Source: Deltaproteobacteria bacterium
Lineage (GTDB): Bacteria > Desulfobacterota > DSM-4660 > Desulfatiglandales > HGW-15
Direction: 5' to 3'
Assembly (NCBI GenBank): GCA_016926135.1
Contig: JAFGPH010000235.1
Coordinates: 1-5,576 of the forward strand
Length of the DNA: 5,576 nucleotides
A program made the position numbers and the translations under genes. Shown here one piece after another: positions 1-5,576 of this stretch. The notes beneath the pieces were generated by a model. That model was not told where the DNA came from and searched no databases. It saw only the letters and a program-made list of their open reading frames with translations. Position 1 is the stretch's first letter; every line of letters starts with the position of its first letter.

Positions 1-200
1 CCGGGTCCCGTCTTATACGCATCGGAGGAATAGTTGCGGCCTGGACGACCACCCCCAGCGCGGCCCCTCGATCACCTGGAATTTGTATAGGTATTTCTGG
101 GACACGACACTAGCTCATGATGCTTCCAAGCCTCCCAGTCTTTTGTCCCCAGACAAAGCAACAAACAAAATGAACTCTCACTACTCCAGTGACCTCGCTC
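1..200. other. Non-coding or unassigned left edge
   Basis: This stretch lies downstream of the stop codon of the SGNH gene. Bases 1-80 are GC-rich and 81-200 are AT-richer. On the plus strand one frame is open from the window edge to about 403, but it runs antisense into the SGNH gene, has no good ribosome-binding site, and its translation resembles no family I know. A small inverted repeat at 141-158 (TTTGTC, loop CCCA, GACAAA) has no U-tract following it in either direction, so I do not call it a terminator. The first ten bases recur at 1661-1670. No RNA gene or mobile-element end is recognisable. Confidence 0.4.
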
Positions 201-1403
201 CTACAATAACTTCATTGCCATCATCTTTTCTGCAATATATTCTGCAACAAGATCAAATGTTCGGTCCTTATAATGGACTTCATCTGAGAAATATTCCAAG
301 CTCTTCGGCACCGCCTTTTCCAGGTCAATCAAAGGAACAGTCCTTGATTCGGAAACCCTTCTTGTCATTTCATTATATGCCTCCATTCCCTTCAGCGCAG
401 TAAAGGTGCTCCATCTCTTGTCCTTGCCTACCGCCTCCGTATTTAGCATGTGCAGGTGTTCAAGTTCCTGTTGAGTCATCTCTGATTTCAATATGTACGG
501 TTGCGTCATCAAAACAACCCTCGTTCCGGCCTTCTCAGCCAGGTCGATGATGGCATTGAGATTGCGTTCAAAGGAAACAAGTCCCGGGAACTCCGTCTGA
601 TTTACTATCTTCCTCGGCTTGTACCACCAGAAATCGATCCTCTCCCATAACACCCTAAAGAGATTGCGGCCTGTAATGAGAAGGTCAACAGGGCCGTAGA
701 AGTGACCATAATCTTCGCGAAACGTCCCGTGGCTGAAATAGGAAAAATCAGCATTCTGCAAGAGGTCGTTAATATTATGCATGACTACGATCATATCAGG
801 TTTGAGGTCACGGATGTTGACCTCATAATTGATCAATGTGTGAAGCGTTGTGTACCATTGCCTTCCAAGATTAAAGACCTTAACATCCTTTCTATCAAAC
901 CTGTTGAAGAACAATTTCTGAACGCGATCAGGCCATCCTACGCCATTGCTGTCTTCGAATTCTGTTGTGGACCCTCCTAAAAATGCAACCTGAAAACCGT
1001 CCGTCAAAAAACCCTTTCTATCAAAGGCTGGAGGGTTAAGCTGAAGAAAGGGGTGGTATTCTCTTATTTTTGATTCAATGCGCGCGGCACTATAAAAACT
1101 ACTTGCAATGGGATACAGCAAAAGGAGTGTGACCAGCAAACTGGCTCCCGCCAATCCGATATTGACAGGCGAAACACGTCCTGCCCTGATGCCGTTATAA
1201 AGCCAAACCGCACCTATTGCCAGTAACGGAATCCCGATACGGGTGCCCCACAAAATCGCGATCTTGTACAAAGACCCAAATCGCTTTAGGGCGTAAGGGT
1301 CAGCCCTGAAAAGACCGGCATAAACAAACCCTAATACTATCGAAAGAATAACGAGAATTGAAATCTCAACGGTAGAATATCTTTTCCCAAAAATGTGCGG
1401 CAT
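201..1403 (-). CDS. Membrane-anchored SGNH/GDSL hydrolase-like protein
   Basis: 400 residues. The N-terminal part has three hydrophobic segments (about residues 14-32, 49-69 and 80-100). The positive charges (HIFGKR at the N-terminus, NGIRAGR between helices 2 and 3) predict that the C-terminal domain faces the periplasm. That domain carries SGNH landmarks: FLGGSTTE with Ser145 (block I), NLG with Gly180 (block II), NIND with Asn212 (block III) and SDEVH with Asp374 and His377 (block V). SGNH proteins are esterases, lipases or acetyl-transferring/deacetylating enzymes; the substrate here cannot be told, though envelope or polysaccharide acyl groups are plausible. I chose the ATG at 1403 because AGGGGAG (1408-1414) precedes it by 4 bases and the first helix follows at once. 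A GTG at 1478 would add 25 unremarkable residues. The gene is clearly AT-richer than ruvB (25/60 GC at 721-780 and 18/60 at 1321-1380, against 44/60 at 1861-1920), suggesting a separate origin. It is complete. Confidence 0.82.
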   Translation of the reverse strand: MPHIFGKRYSTVEISILVILSIVLGFVYAGLFRADPYALKRFGSLYKIAILWGTRIGIPLLAIGAVWLYNGIRAGRVSPVNIGLAGASLLVTLLLLYPIASSFYSAARIESKIREYHPFLQLNPPAFDRKGFLTDGFQVAFLGGSTTEFEDSNGVGWPDRVQKLFFNRFDRKDVKVFNLGRQWYTTLHTLINYEVNIRDLKPDMIVVMHNINDLLQNADFSYFSHGTFREDYGHFYGPVDLLITGRNLFRVLWERIDFWWYKPRKIVNQTEFPGLVSFERNLNAIIDLAEKAGTRVVLMTQPYILKSEMTQQELEHLHMLNTEAVGKDKRWSTFTALKGMEAYNEMTRRVSESRTVPLIDLEKAVPKSLEYFSDEVHYKDRTFDLVAEYIAEKMMAMKLL

Positions 1404-1407
1404 AAAA

Positions 1408-1414
1408 CTCCCCT
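1408..1414 (-). promoter_or_regulatory. Ribosome-binding site of the SGNH gene
   Basis: Read on the minus strand this is AGGGGAG, four bases before the ATG at 1403. The spacing is short but usable. It is the main reason for preferring this start over the upstream GTG at 1478. Confidence 0.6.
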
Positions 1415-1660
1415 GCGATATCAAGCAACTGAAATTCGTGTATAGCCCCTTTGCCCGTTGTCCCGGGGTGTCGACCACGTTCTGCTGGAAAACTGCAGGA
1501 GTGGGATAGAACGACCCGGAATCCAGGAAGTATTTGTGACACTGTGGAGCGGTTCGTCGCCTCGCCTGCCCAACGTAGCCTTGCGAAGAAGGGTATTCCC
1601 ATGTGCCCCAAAAGCGCGCGGCAGGGAATGGTTATGATTTCTCTCAATCACCCCGCCCCC

Positions 1661-1670
1661 CCGGGTCCCG
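1661..1670 (+). repeat. 10-bp direct repeat copy (other copy at 1-10)
   Basis: CCGGGTCCCG occurs at 1-10 and again at 1661-1670 in the same orientation. The two copies bracket the AT-rich SGNH gene and its flanks. The left copy touches the window edge, so its true length is unknown. The word is GC-rich and partly self-complementary, so chance recurrence is quite possible. Confidence 0.3.
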
Positions 1671-1711
1671 CAACAACACCACGTCCTGTTTGATGGGTTA
1701 AGCCGTTCAGA

Positions 1712-2731
1712 TCAGAAGAGCTTCTTCTGCTGCTGTTGATCCATCTTGATGCCGAAGTGCTTGTAGGCCAGCTCCGTGGCCACCCTGCCGCGGGGGGTCC
1801 TTTTCATGTATCCCATCTGAATCAGAAAAGGCTCGTACACATCCTCAAGGGTATCCTTCTCCTCGCTCACGGCGGCGGCGAGCGTGTCCAGGCCGATGGG
1901 GCCCCCGCTGAACTTCTCCATGATGGTGAGCATGATGTGCCGGTCCATCCTGTCCAGGCCCTGACCGTCCACCCCGAGCATGTCCAGGGCCAGCCCTGCC
2001 ACCTCCCGGGTAATGAAGCCGTCAGCCTCCACCTGGGCATAGTCCCTCACCCTTCTGAGTATCCGGTTGGCGACCCGGGGCGTGCCCCTGGATCGTCTGG
2101 CGATCTCAAAGGCGCCCTCGTCATCGATCGGCATCTCCAGGAGCCTCGCGGATCGCTTCACGATCTTTTCCAGGTCTTCCGGGGCGTAGAAGTCGACCCG
2201 CAGAACCACGCCGAAGCGCTCCCGCAGGGGCGGGGTGAGGAGACCGGCCCGGGTGGTGGCTCCGACCAGGGTGAACGGGGGCAAGGGGATCTTCATGGTT
2301 CTCGCAGAGGGGCCCTGGCCGATGATGAGGTCGAGCTGGTAATCCTCCATGGCAGGGTAGAGGATCTCTTCGACAACGTGGTTCAGGCGGTGCACCTCGT
2401 CGATGAAGAGGACGTCCTTCGGTCCAAGGCTGGTGAGGATGGCGGCGAGATCACCCGGTCTTTCGATCACGGGGCCCGAGGTGCTGGTGATGTTGACTTG
2501 GAGCTCGCGGGCGATGATATGGGCGAGAGAGGTCTTTCCCAGCCCCGGGCTGCCATGGAACAGGACATGATCCAGGGCGTCGGAACGCGCCCTGGCCGCT
2601 TCGATGAAGATCCTGAGGTTCTTCCTGAGTTCGTCCTGGCCCACGTACTCGTCCAGGCTTGCGGGTCGCAGGCTGATCTCGCTCGGGATCTCATCCAGTT
2701 CCGGTTCCGGGTCTATGATCCGTTCCTTCAT
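1712..2731 (-). CDS. ruvB: Holliday junction branch-migration ATPase RuvB
   Basis: 339 residues, the usual length for RuvB. It is a cytoplasmic AAA+ motor that forms hexameric rings on DNA arms flanking RuvA and pumps DNA through the Holliday junction using ATP. Visible motifs in order: Walker [10 protein letters not shown] (60-68, Lys66), Walker B LFIDEVHR (108-115, Asp111/Glu112), sensor 1 in GATTRAG (157-163), the arginine-finger region PLRERFG (168-174), sensor 2 GTPR (216-219), and a C-terminal winged-helix domain with RTPRGR (311-316). The Walker A motif has Ser in place of the second Pro/Tyr seen in many homologues; the catalytic residues are kept. The C-terminus ends in a Gln/Lys-rich tail (DQQQQKKLF). 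The ATG is preceded by GGAG four bases upstream, and the gene starts 19 bp after the ruvA stop, so it is almost certainly co-transcribed with it. Last gene of the tight cluster. Confidence 0.98.
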   Translation of the reverse strand: MKERIIDPEPELDEIPSEISLRPASLDEYVGQDELRKNLRIFIEAARARSDALDHVLFHGSPGLGKTSLAHIIARELQVNITSTSGPVIERPGDLAAILTSLGPKDVLFIDEVHRLNHVVEEILYPAMEDYQLDLIIGQGPSARTMKIPLPPFTLVGATTRAGLLTPPLRERFGVVLRVDFYAPEDLEKIVKRSARLLEMPIDDEGAFEIARRSRGTPRVANRILRRVRDYAQVEADGFITREVAGLALDMLGVDGQGLDRMDRHIMLTIMEKFSGGPIGLDTLAAAVSEEKDTLEDVYEPFLIQMGYMKRTPRGRVATELAYKHFGIKMDQQQQKKLF

Positions 2732-2750
2732 GGCGCTCCAAGGCGGCTGC

Positions 2751-3350
2751 TCAAACGAGGATTCTCAGGGCCTCCTTGATCATCTCTTCCAGGTTCCCTT
2801 CCTTGATCATCCGGCTCGCCTTCTCCACCGCCCCCTTTGCGACCTTTACGGGATAGCCCAGGTTCACAAGGGCCGAAAGGGCGTCGTCCAGCACCTTGTG
2901 GTCCGGAGGTTCCTCCTCAAAGGCGGAAGGCCTGACCTCCCCGAGGGAGCGCTGGGCCCGTTCTCTCAACTCCAGCACGATCCGTTCCGCCGTCTTTCTT
3001 CCCACCCCGGGGATGGCTTGCAGCCGCAGGGAATCCGCTCTGGCGACGGCCTCCAGGAGATCCCCGGGACCGATGCCCGAAAGGATATTGATCCCGAGTC
3101 TCGGTCCGATGCCCGAGACGGAGATGAGCATCAGGAAAAGGTCTTTTTCCAGGGCCGTGTGAAAACCGAAGAGGGCCAGGGCATCCTCTCTCACATGGGT
3201 ATGGATATGGAGCTCCACCTCTTGGCCGCTTTCCGGAAGGGCATAGAAGGTGGAAAGGGGGACGTGGACCTCATACCCGACGCCGCCGTTGTCAATGATC
3301 ACGGACTGGGTGCTTTTCAGGAGAAGGATCCCCCTCAGATGTGCGATCAT
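2751..3350 (-). CDS. ruvA: Holliday junction DNA-binding protein RuvA
   Basis: 199 residues, full length for the family. RuvA tetramers hold the Holliday junction in an open square form and load RuvB rings. Domain I is an OB fold (about 1-63) beginning MIAHLRG and carrying [10 protein letters not shown]. The acidic pin is present as Glu55-Asp56 in HVRED, which separates strands at the crossover. Domain II has two helix-hairpin-helix motifs, [10 protein letters not shown] (about 77-86) and [13 protein letters not shown] (about 112-124). A flexible acidic linker (about 138-150) leads to domain III (about 152-199), which contacts RuvB and contains [12 protein letters not shown]. The start is fixed by family alignment of MIxxLRG. 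The Shine-Dalgarno TAGGAG overlaps the ruvC stop TAG, six bases separate the two genes, and translation is therefore probably coupled. Confidence 0.98.
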   Translation of the reverse strand: MIAHLRGILLLKSTQSVIIDNGGVGYEVHVPLSTFYALPESGQEVELHIHTHVREDALALFGFHTALEKDLFLMLISVSGIGPRLGINILSGIGPGDLLEAVARADSLRLQAIPGVGRKTAERIVLELRERAQRSLGEVRPSAFEEEPPDHKVLDDALSALVNLGYPVKVAKGAVEKASRMIKEGNLEEMIKEALRILV

Positions 3351-3356
3351 GATCTC

Positions 3357-3833
3357 CTACCCTTGAAACCTTGACCAGTTCAGATGGCATATGGCGACCG
3401 CCAGGGCGTCGGAGGCATCCAGCGGGGGATCTGTCCGGAGTCTCAGGATCTGTCGGATCATGAAACGGACCTGTTCCTTGGTGGCGGACCCATACCCCAC
3501 CACCGCCTTCTTGATTTCCAGCGGGGTGTACTCAGCAATCTTCACTCCACACTGAACCGCCGCGATCAGGACAGCCCCCCTGGCGTGGCCGATCTTGAGG
3601 GAACTCTTCACATTCTTGGCAAAGAAAACGTCCTCAATGGCCATCTCATCAGGCCGGTAACGATTCATGATATCCGCCATGGACAGGAAGATGCCGTGGA
3701 TTCTCTCAAAAAAGGGTCGTTGGGCGGAAAAACTGATGGTTCCTGCATGAATGCAGTTGAGATGATTCGCCTTTTTTTCTACGAGCCCGTACCCGGTTAC
3801 CCTTGAGCCGGGATCGACCCCCAGCACCAACAT
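3357..3833 (-). CDS. ruvC: Crossover junction endodeoxyribonuclease RuvC
   Basis: 158 residues, a little shorter than E. coli RuvC (173) because the C-terminal tail is short; the catalytic core is complete. RuvC is a dimeric, Mg2+-dependent nuclease of the RNase H-like fold that makes paired nicks across a Holliday junction, working with RuvAB. The four acidic metal ligands are visible: Asp7 in GVDPGSRVTGYG, Glu67 in AIEDVFFAKN, and Asp139 and Asp142 in LDASDALAVAICH. The conserved segments LKIGHARG (79-86) and VVGYGSATKEQV (111-122) also match. Its ATG shares one base with the yebC stop (TGATG), a classic sign of translational coupling, and it ends six bases before ruvA. No frameshift or missing residue is seen. 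Confidence 0.98.
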   Translation of the reverse strand: MLVLGVDPGSRVTGYGLVEKKANHLNCIHAGTISFSAQRPFFERIHGIFLSMADIMNRYRPDEMAIEDVFFAKNVKSSLKIGHARGAVLIAAVQCGVKIAEYTPLEIKKAVVGYGSATKEQVRFMIRQILRLRTDPPLDASDALAVAICHLNWSRFQG

Positions 3834-4573
3834 CAGCCTCTCGCCTCAATGACCTCGTCAGGGATATCGAAATTGGCGTACACGTGGCTGATGTCGTCGT
3901 TGTCCTCTAGGGCCTCCATCAGGTTCAACATCTGATCTGCCTTCTTGCCTTCCAGCCTTACCGTGTTCTGGGGGATCATGCTGACCTCGGCAAGGCTGTA
4001 AACCAGATTGGCCGCGTCGAAGGCCTTCTTCACCTTCTCGAACTCGGCCGGGGTCGTGAAGGCCTCAAACTGTTCTCCGGATTGCCGGACGTCCTCGGCC
4101 CCGGCTTCGAGGGCCACTTCCAGGAGCTTTTCTTCATCCACCGTGTCGAACAGGAAATAACCCTTTTTTTCGAAAATCCAGGCCACACAGCCCGGTTCCC
4201 CCAGATTGCCACCGTGGCGGTCAAAGAGGTGTTTGATGTCCGCTACGGTCCGGTTCTTGTTGTCCGTGAGACAATCCATGAGCATGGCGACGCCGCCGGG
4301 ACCATACCCCTCGTAACTCACCTCCTCGTAGGAGGTGCCATCGAGTTCTCCCGTGCCTTTCTTGATCGCTCGCTCCACATTGTCCTTGGGCATGTTCTCG
4401 GCCTTGGCAGCCTGAATGGCCGCCCTAAGCCTGGCGTTGCCGGACGGATCTCCACCGCCCAGTTTCGCGGCTACCGTGATTTCCCTGATGAGTTTCGTGA
4501 AAACCCTGCCCCTTTTTGCATCTGCGGCCCCCTTCTTGTGTTTGATGGAGGCCCATTTTGAATGACCGCTCAT
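3833..4573 (-). CDS. yebC: YebC/PmpR/TACO1 family protein
   Basis: 246 residues, the family's usual length. The N-terminus [20 protein letters not shown] is the family signature, followed by [19 protein letters not shown] (about 25-43), a [14 protein letters not shown] segment, [10 protein letters not shown] (about 87-96) and a [22 protein letters not shown] segment. The acidic C-terminus ([19 protein letters not shown]) is also typical. Family members were first described as DNA-binding transcriptional regulators (PmpR in Pseudomonas). The mitochondrial relative TACO1 is a translational activator, and recent work on YebC homologues points to relief of ribosome stalling at proline stretches. 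The exact role here is therefore not fixed by sequence. The gene has a strong AGGAGG six bases before its ATG and overlaps ruvC by one base. yebC next to ruvC is a widespread arrangement. Confidence 0.97.
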   Translation of the reverse strand: MSGHSKWASIKHKKGAADAKRGRVFTKLIREITVAAKLGGGDPSGNARLRAAIQAAKAENMPKDNVERAIKKGTGELDGTSYEEVSYEGYGPGGVAMLMDCLTDNKNRTVADIKHLFDRHGGNLGEPGCVAWIFEKKGYFLFDTVDEEKLLEVALEAGAEDVRQSGEQFEAFTTPAEFEKVKKAFDAANLVYSLAEVSMIPQNTVRLEGKKADQMLNLMEALEDNDDISHVYANFDIPDEVIEARG

Positions 4574-4579
4574 AGACTA

Positions 4580-4585
4580 CCTCCT
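4580..4585 (-). promoter_or_regulatory. Strong Shine-Dalgarno of yebC
   Basis: Read on the minus strand this is AGGAGG, within GAGGAGGT, six bases before the ATG at 4573. It is the best ribosome-binding site in the cluster and confirms the MSGHSKW start. Confidence 0.85.
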
Positions 4586-4638
4586 CGCACCGTTCGCGCT
4601 CGCTCCGCACCTGGACTCACCAGGCCGTCATTGTCATG

Positions 4639-4667
4639 AATATCAGACCCCGGATCGGTTCCTCCAA
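4639..4667 (-). promoter_or_regulatory. Weak candidate promoter for yebC-ruvCAB
   Basis: On the minus strand TTGGAG (4667-4662), 17 bases, then GATATT (4644-4639) has ideal spacing but matches the sigma-70 hexamers only 3/6 and 4/6. It lies in the 109-bp gap between rlmE and yebC, about 65 bases before the yebC start. The gap is long compared with those inside the cluster, so an internal promoter is reasonable. The hexamers alone do not prove it; read-through from rlmE is the alternative. Confidence 0.25.
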
Positions 4668-4682
4668 ATGAACCCTTTTCTC

Positions 4683-5303
4683 TCAGAAGCGGTCACAGGA
4701 TCCCTGTCTCCTTTCCAGGAAGTGGATTCCCAGGAAGTAGATTTCCCTGCTGGCCTTCCTCACCGCCGCCGGGCGGATGATTCGAGATTTCTGAAAACGA
4801 CAGGAGAGGTCCTTTCGAAAGGCCTGCGTCCCTTCTCCTTCAAAGACCTTACAGAGAAAGTGACCGCCGGCCTTCAGTGTGGCCGAGGCGATTGCCAGCG
4901 CCCTCCCGGCGAGTTCCAGGCTTCGACTGACGTCGGAAACCGCGATCCCCGTAGTCTGAGGGGCCAGGTCGCTCACGACCACATCCCGGGGTCCCATTTC
5001 CTCTGCAAGTCGCAGGATATCGAGGCTCAGGACGTCGGCCTTGATGAACGTGAAGTTGGACGCTCCCAGCCGATCAGGCTCTTTCAGGTCGACCCCGACC
5101 ACTTCCCCCGTCGGCCCAACCCGCCGGATGCAGTACTGGGACCAGGATCCGGGATAGCAACCCAGATCCAACAGGCGGTCTCCGGCCCGAATCAGTCCGA
5201 ACCGCCTGTCCATTTCCTCGAGCTTGTAAACCGATCTGGCGAGCCACTTCTCATCCCTGGCCCGACGGGTGTAATGGTCCTCCCACCTGTTTGCACTGCG
5301 CAT
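4683..5303 (-). CDS. rlmE: 23S rRNA (uridine-2'-O)-methyltransferase RlmE (FtsJ/RrmJ)
   Basis: 206 residues, close to E. coli RlmE (209). The enzyme uses S-adenosylmethionine to methylate the 2'-O of U2552 (E. coli numbering) in the A-loop of 23S rRNA during late assembly of the large subunit. The Rossmann-fold SAM site is DLGCYPGSWSQY (46-57; many gammaproteobacterial forms have DLGAAPGGWSQ), with VGVDLKEP (69-76) forming the next strand. The K-D-K-E tetrad of this family is present: Lys27 in SVYKLEE, Asp112 in VSDLAP, Lys152 in CKVFEGEG and Glu187 in SREIYFLG. The start at 5303 is forced: an in-frame TAA lies only three bases upstream, and the conserved part begins at RWEDHY. Oddly, the gene has no clear Shine-Dalgarno of its own. 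It may depend on coupling to the leader frame upstream. It reads towards yebC but is separated from it by 109 bp. Confidence 0.96.
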   Translation of the reverse strand: MRSANRWEDHYTRRARDEKWLARSVYKLEEMDRRFGLIRAGDRLLDLGCYPGSWSQYCIRRVGPTGEVVGVDLKEPDRLGASNFTFIKADVLSLDILRLAEEMGPRDVVVSDLAPQTTGIAVSDVSRSLELAGRALAIASATLKAGGHFLCKVFEGEGTQAFRKDLSCRFQKSRIIRPAAVRKASREIYFLGIHFLERRQGSCDRF

Positions 5304-5395
5304 GATTTATGCGACCCCGGAGCGTTCCGCAACAACGGGCACCTCAACAGGGAAGGGATCCCGACTGGCGGGAAATTGCCTGATTTTTTTACCAT
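5192..5395 (-). CDS. Possible leader ORF overlapping the start of rlmE
   Basis: An ATG at 5395 is preceded at six bases by AAGGGGAG (5402-5409 on the plus strand), a much better ribosome-binding site than rlmE has. In the unshifted frame it encodes 67 residues beginning MVKKSGNFPP and ends inside rlmE at 5192; that product looks unlike any protein and is probably not the purpose of the site. Codons 2-4 are GTA AAA AAA, so the A7 run is a canonical -1 slippery heptamer. A -1 shift, or one extra A in the true sequence, gives a 29-residue peptide (ending ERSGVA) that stops at TAA 5309-5307, three bases before the rlmE ATG. No known family is recognised. It could be a regulatory leader, a sequence error, or chance. 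Confidence 0.25.
   Translation of the reverse strand: MVKKSGNFPPVGIPSLLRCPLLRNAPGSHKSCAVQTGGRTITPVGPGMRSGSPDRFTSSRKWTGGSD
5359..5373 (-). other. Small hairpin downstream of the A7 slippery run
   Basis: On the minus strand TCCCG (5373-5369), loop CCAGT, CGGGA (5363-5359) forms a 5-bp, mostly G:C stem starting ten bases after the A7 run (5390-5384). A downstream stem is a usual stimulator of -1 frameshifting, although this one is short and the spacer is slightly longer than typical. Confidence 0.3.
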
Positions 5396-5401
5396 ATCAA
5401 T

Positions 5402-5409
5402 CTCCCCTT
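5402..5409 (-). promoter_or_regulatory. Strong orphan Shine-Dalgarno upstream of rlmE
   Basis: Read on the minus strand this is AAGGGGAG, followed six bases later by ATG (5395). It lies about 100 bases before the rlmE ATG and out of frame with it, so it cannot serve rlmE directly. It is the main argument that a short leader is translated here. Confidence 0.45.
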
Positions 5410-5418
5410 TGCAAAAGA

Positions 5419-5447
5419 ATTCTATGAACCGCAGCCTTCCCGGAACG
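5419..5447 (-). promoter_or_regulatory. Weak candidate promoter for the rlmE transcript
   Basis: On the minus strand TAGAAT (5424-5419) matches the sigma-70 -10 box 5/6, but the hexamer 17 bases upstream (CGTTCC) is a poor -35. A start near 5412 would place the strong Shine-Dalgarno at 5402-5409 almost at the 5' end of the mRNA. Some promoter must lie between 5304 and the divergent promoter; this is only the best guess. No CTG-N10-CAG LexA-type box is seen in 5304-5576. Confidence 0.2.
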
Positions 5448-5480
5448 ACCCGAAGTGGTGCTGGGGTCGACGCGACAGGC

Positions 5481-5522
5481 ATATCATTTTTCTTGACACC
5501 CCCTTCTTCTTTGTCCTATATT
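5481..5522 (+). promoter_or_regulatory. Strong divergent sigma-70-type promoter
   Basis: TTGACA (5493-5498, perfect -35) and TATATT (5517-5522, 5/6 -10) are separated by 18 bases. The bases just upstream (5481-5492) are AT-rich and could act as an UP element. Transcription would start around 5528-5530 and run out of the window to the right. The transcribed gene lies beyond the edge. An ATG at 5572-5574 could be its start, but GAGGGAG (5550-5556) is 15 bases away, which is long for a ribosome-binding site, so an RNA gene or a later start is equally possible. Confidence 0.75.
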
Positions 5523-5529
5523 CCATCCG

Positions 5530-5552
5530 CTCAAAAGAGACCGCCTTTTGAG
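5530..5552 (+). repeat. Perfect inverted repeat at the expected transcription start
   Basis: CTCAAAAG (5530-5537) and CTTTTGAG (5545-5552) form a perfect 8-bp stem around the seven-base centre AGACCGC. The repeat begins about where transcription from the adjacent promoter should start. It could be a repressor operator overlapping +1, or a 5'-terminal stem-loop in the RNA that protects it from decay. No U-tract follows, so it is not an intrinsic terminator. Confidence 0.6.
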
Positions 5553-5576
5553 GGAGACGCGGCAAGCACCCATGCG

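Larger units (their letters stand above)
1404..1711. other. 308-bp intergenic gap between ruvB and the SGNH gene
   Basis: I see no convincing gene on either strand. The short open frames here overlap one another, give low-complexity or arginine/proline-rich translations, and lack ribosome-binding sites. No hairpin followed by a U-tract is visible just past the ruvB stop, so I cannot place a terminator. The only local structure there is GC-rich and self-complementary (CGGGACCCGGG on the minus strand) next to a C7 run on the plus strand. A promoter for the SGNH gene is expected here, given the gap and the composition change, but no pair of hexamers is good enough to call. The plus-strand word CCGGGTCCCG at 1661-1670 repeats the first ten bases of the window. 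Confidence 0.5.

Noticed and set aside
141..158. Hairpin downstream of the SGNH gene as a terminator
   Set aside because: The stem is only 6 bp and no U-tract follows in the direction of transcription.
702..980. Plus-strand 92-codon frame inside the SGNH gene
   Set aside because: The translation looks superficially protein-like, but it is antisense to the catalytic domain and has no independent support.
1404..1478. GTG start at 1478 for the SGNH protein
   Set aside because: It would add 25 residues without recognisable features, while the ATG at 1403 has AGGGGAG and immediately precedes the first membrane helix.
1736..2779. Long plus-strand open frame antisense to ruvB
   Set aside because: It mirrors ruvB in GC-rich DNA, gives a His/Gly/Asp-rich translation with no family resemblance, and the opposite strand encodes an unmistakable RuvB.
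2604..3374. Plus-strand open frame across the ruvA region
   Set aside because: It is antisense to ruvA and the start of ruvB, which are both secure; the translation is low in recognisable structure.
3384..3806. Plus-strand open frame opposite ruvC
   Set aside because: It is a shadow of ruvC with no ribosome-binding site or domain.
4082..4561. Plus-strand open frame opposite yebC
   Set aside because: It is a shadow of the secure yebC gene.
4610..4624. CCTGG-ACTCA-CCAGG hairpin between rlmE and yebC as a terminator
   Set aside because: It has a five-base stem and no T-run on either strand, so a terminator call is not supported.
5572..5576. ATG at the right edge as a divergent gene start
   Set aside because: Only five bases are visible, and the possible ribosome-binding site is 15 bases away, so it cannot be called as a gene.

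Overview
The window holds six protein-coding genes, all read leftwards (minus strand). In transcription order they are rlmE, yebC, ruvC, ruvA, ruvB and a membrane-anchored SGNH-hydrolase-like gene. A strong promoter points rightwards out of the right edge. The organism is a bacterium. The yebC-ruvC-ruvA-ruvB order, the RlmE SAM-site variant DLGCYPGSWSQY and the GC-rich core genes suggest a Desulfobacterota (deltaproteobacterial) lineage. This is inference from general knowledge; no database was searched.

Region by region, from the right. 5304-5576 is a divergent control region. It has a near-consensus sigma-70 promoter on the plus strand, followed at the expected transcription start by a perfect 8-bp inverted repeat. 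On the minus strand lies a short leader with a strong ribosome-binding site. 4683-5303 is rlmE (23S rRNA 2'-O-methyltransferase). 3833-4573 is yebC (YebC/PmpR/TACO1 family). 3357-3833, 2751-3350 and 1712-2731 are ruvC, ruvA and ruvB, the complete Holliday-junction resolvasome. The genes from yebC to ruvB are tightly packed, with a 1-bp overlap, a 6-bp gap and a 19-bp gap, so they very probably form one operon. rlmE lies 109 bp upstream of yebC and may belong to it or have its own transcript.

1404-1711 is a 308-bp gap with no convincing gene or terminator. 201-1403 is a 400-residue protein with three N-terminal membrane helices and a probable periplasmic SGNH domain. It is visibly more AT-rich than the ruv genes and looks like an accessory or acquired gene. 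1-200 holds nothing I can name.

Functionally, RuvA and RuvB bind and migrate Holliday junctions and RuvC cuts them. YebC and RlmE act in gene expression and ribosome biogenesis, so they are operon partners rather than recombination proteins. The most unusual observation is upstream of rlmE: a short reading frame with a strong Shine-Dalgarno carries an A7 (A AAA AAA) slippery heptamer. A -1 shift there would end translation at a TAA three bases before the rlmE ATG. This could be a translational-coupling leader, a homopolymer sequencing error, or chance.
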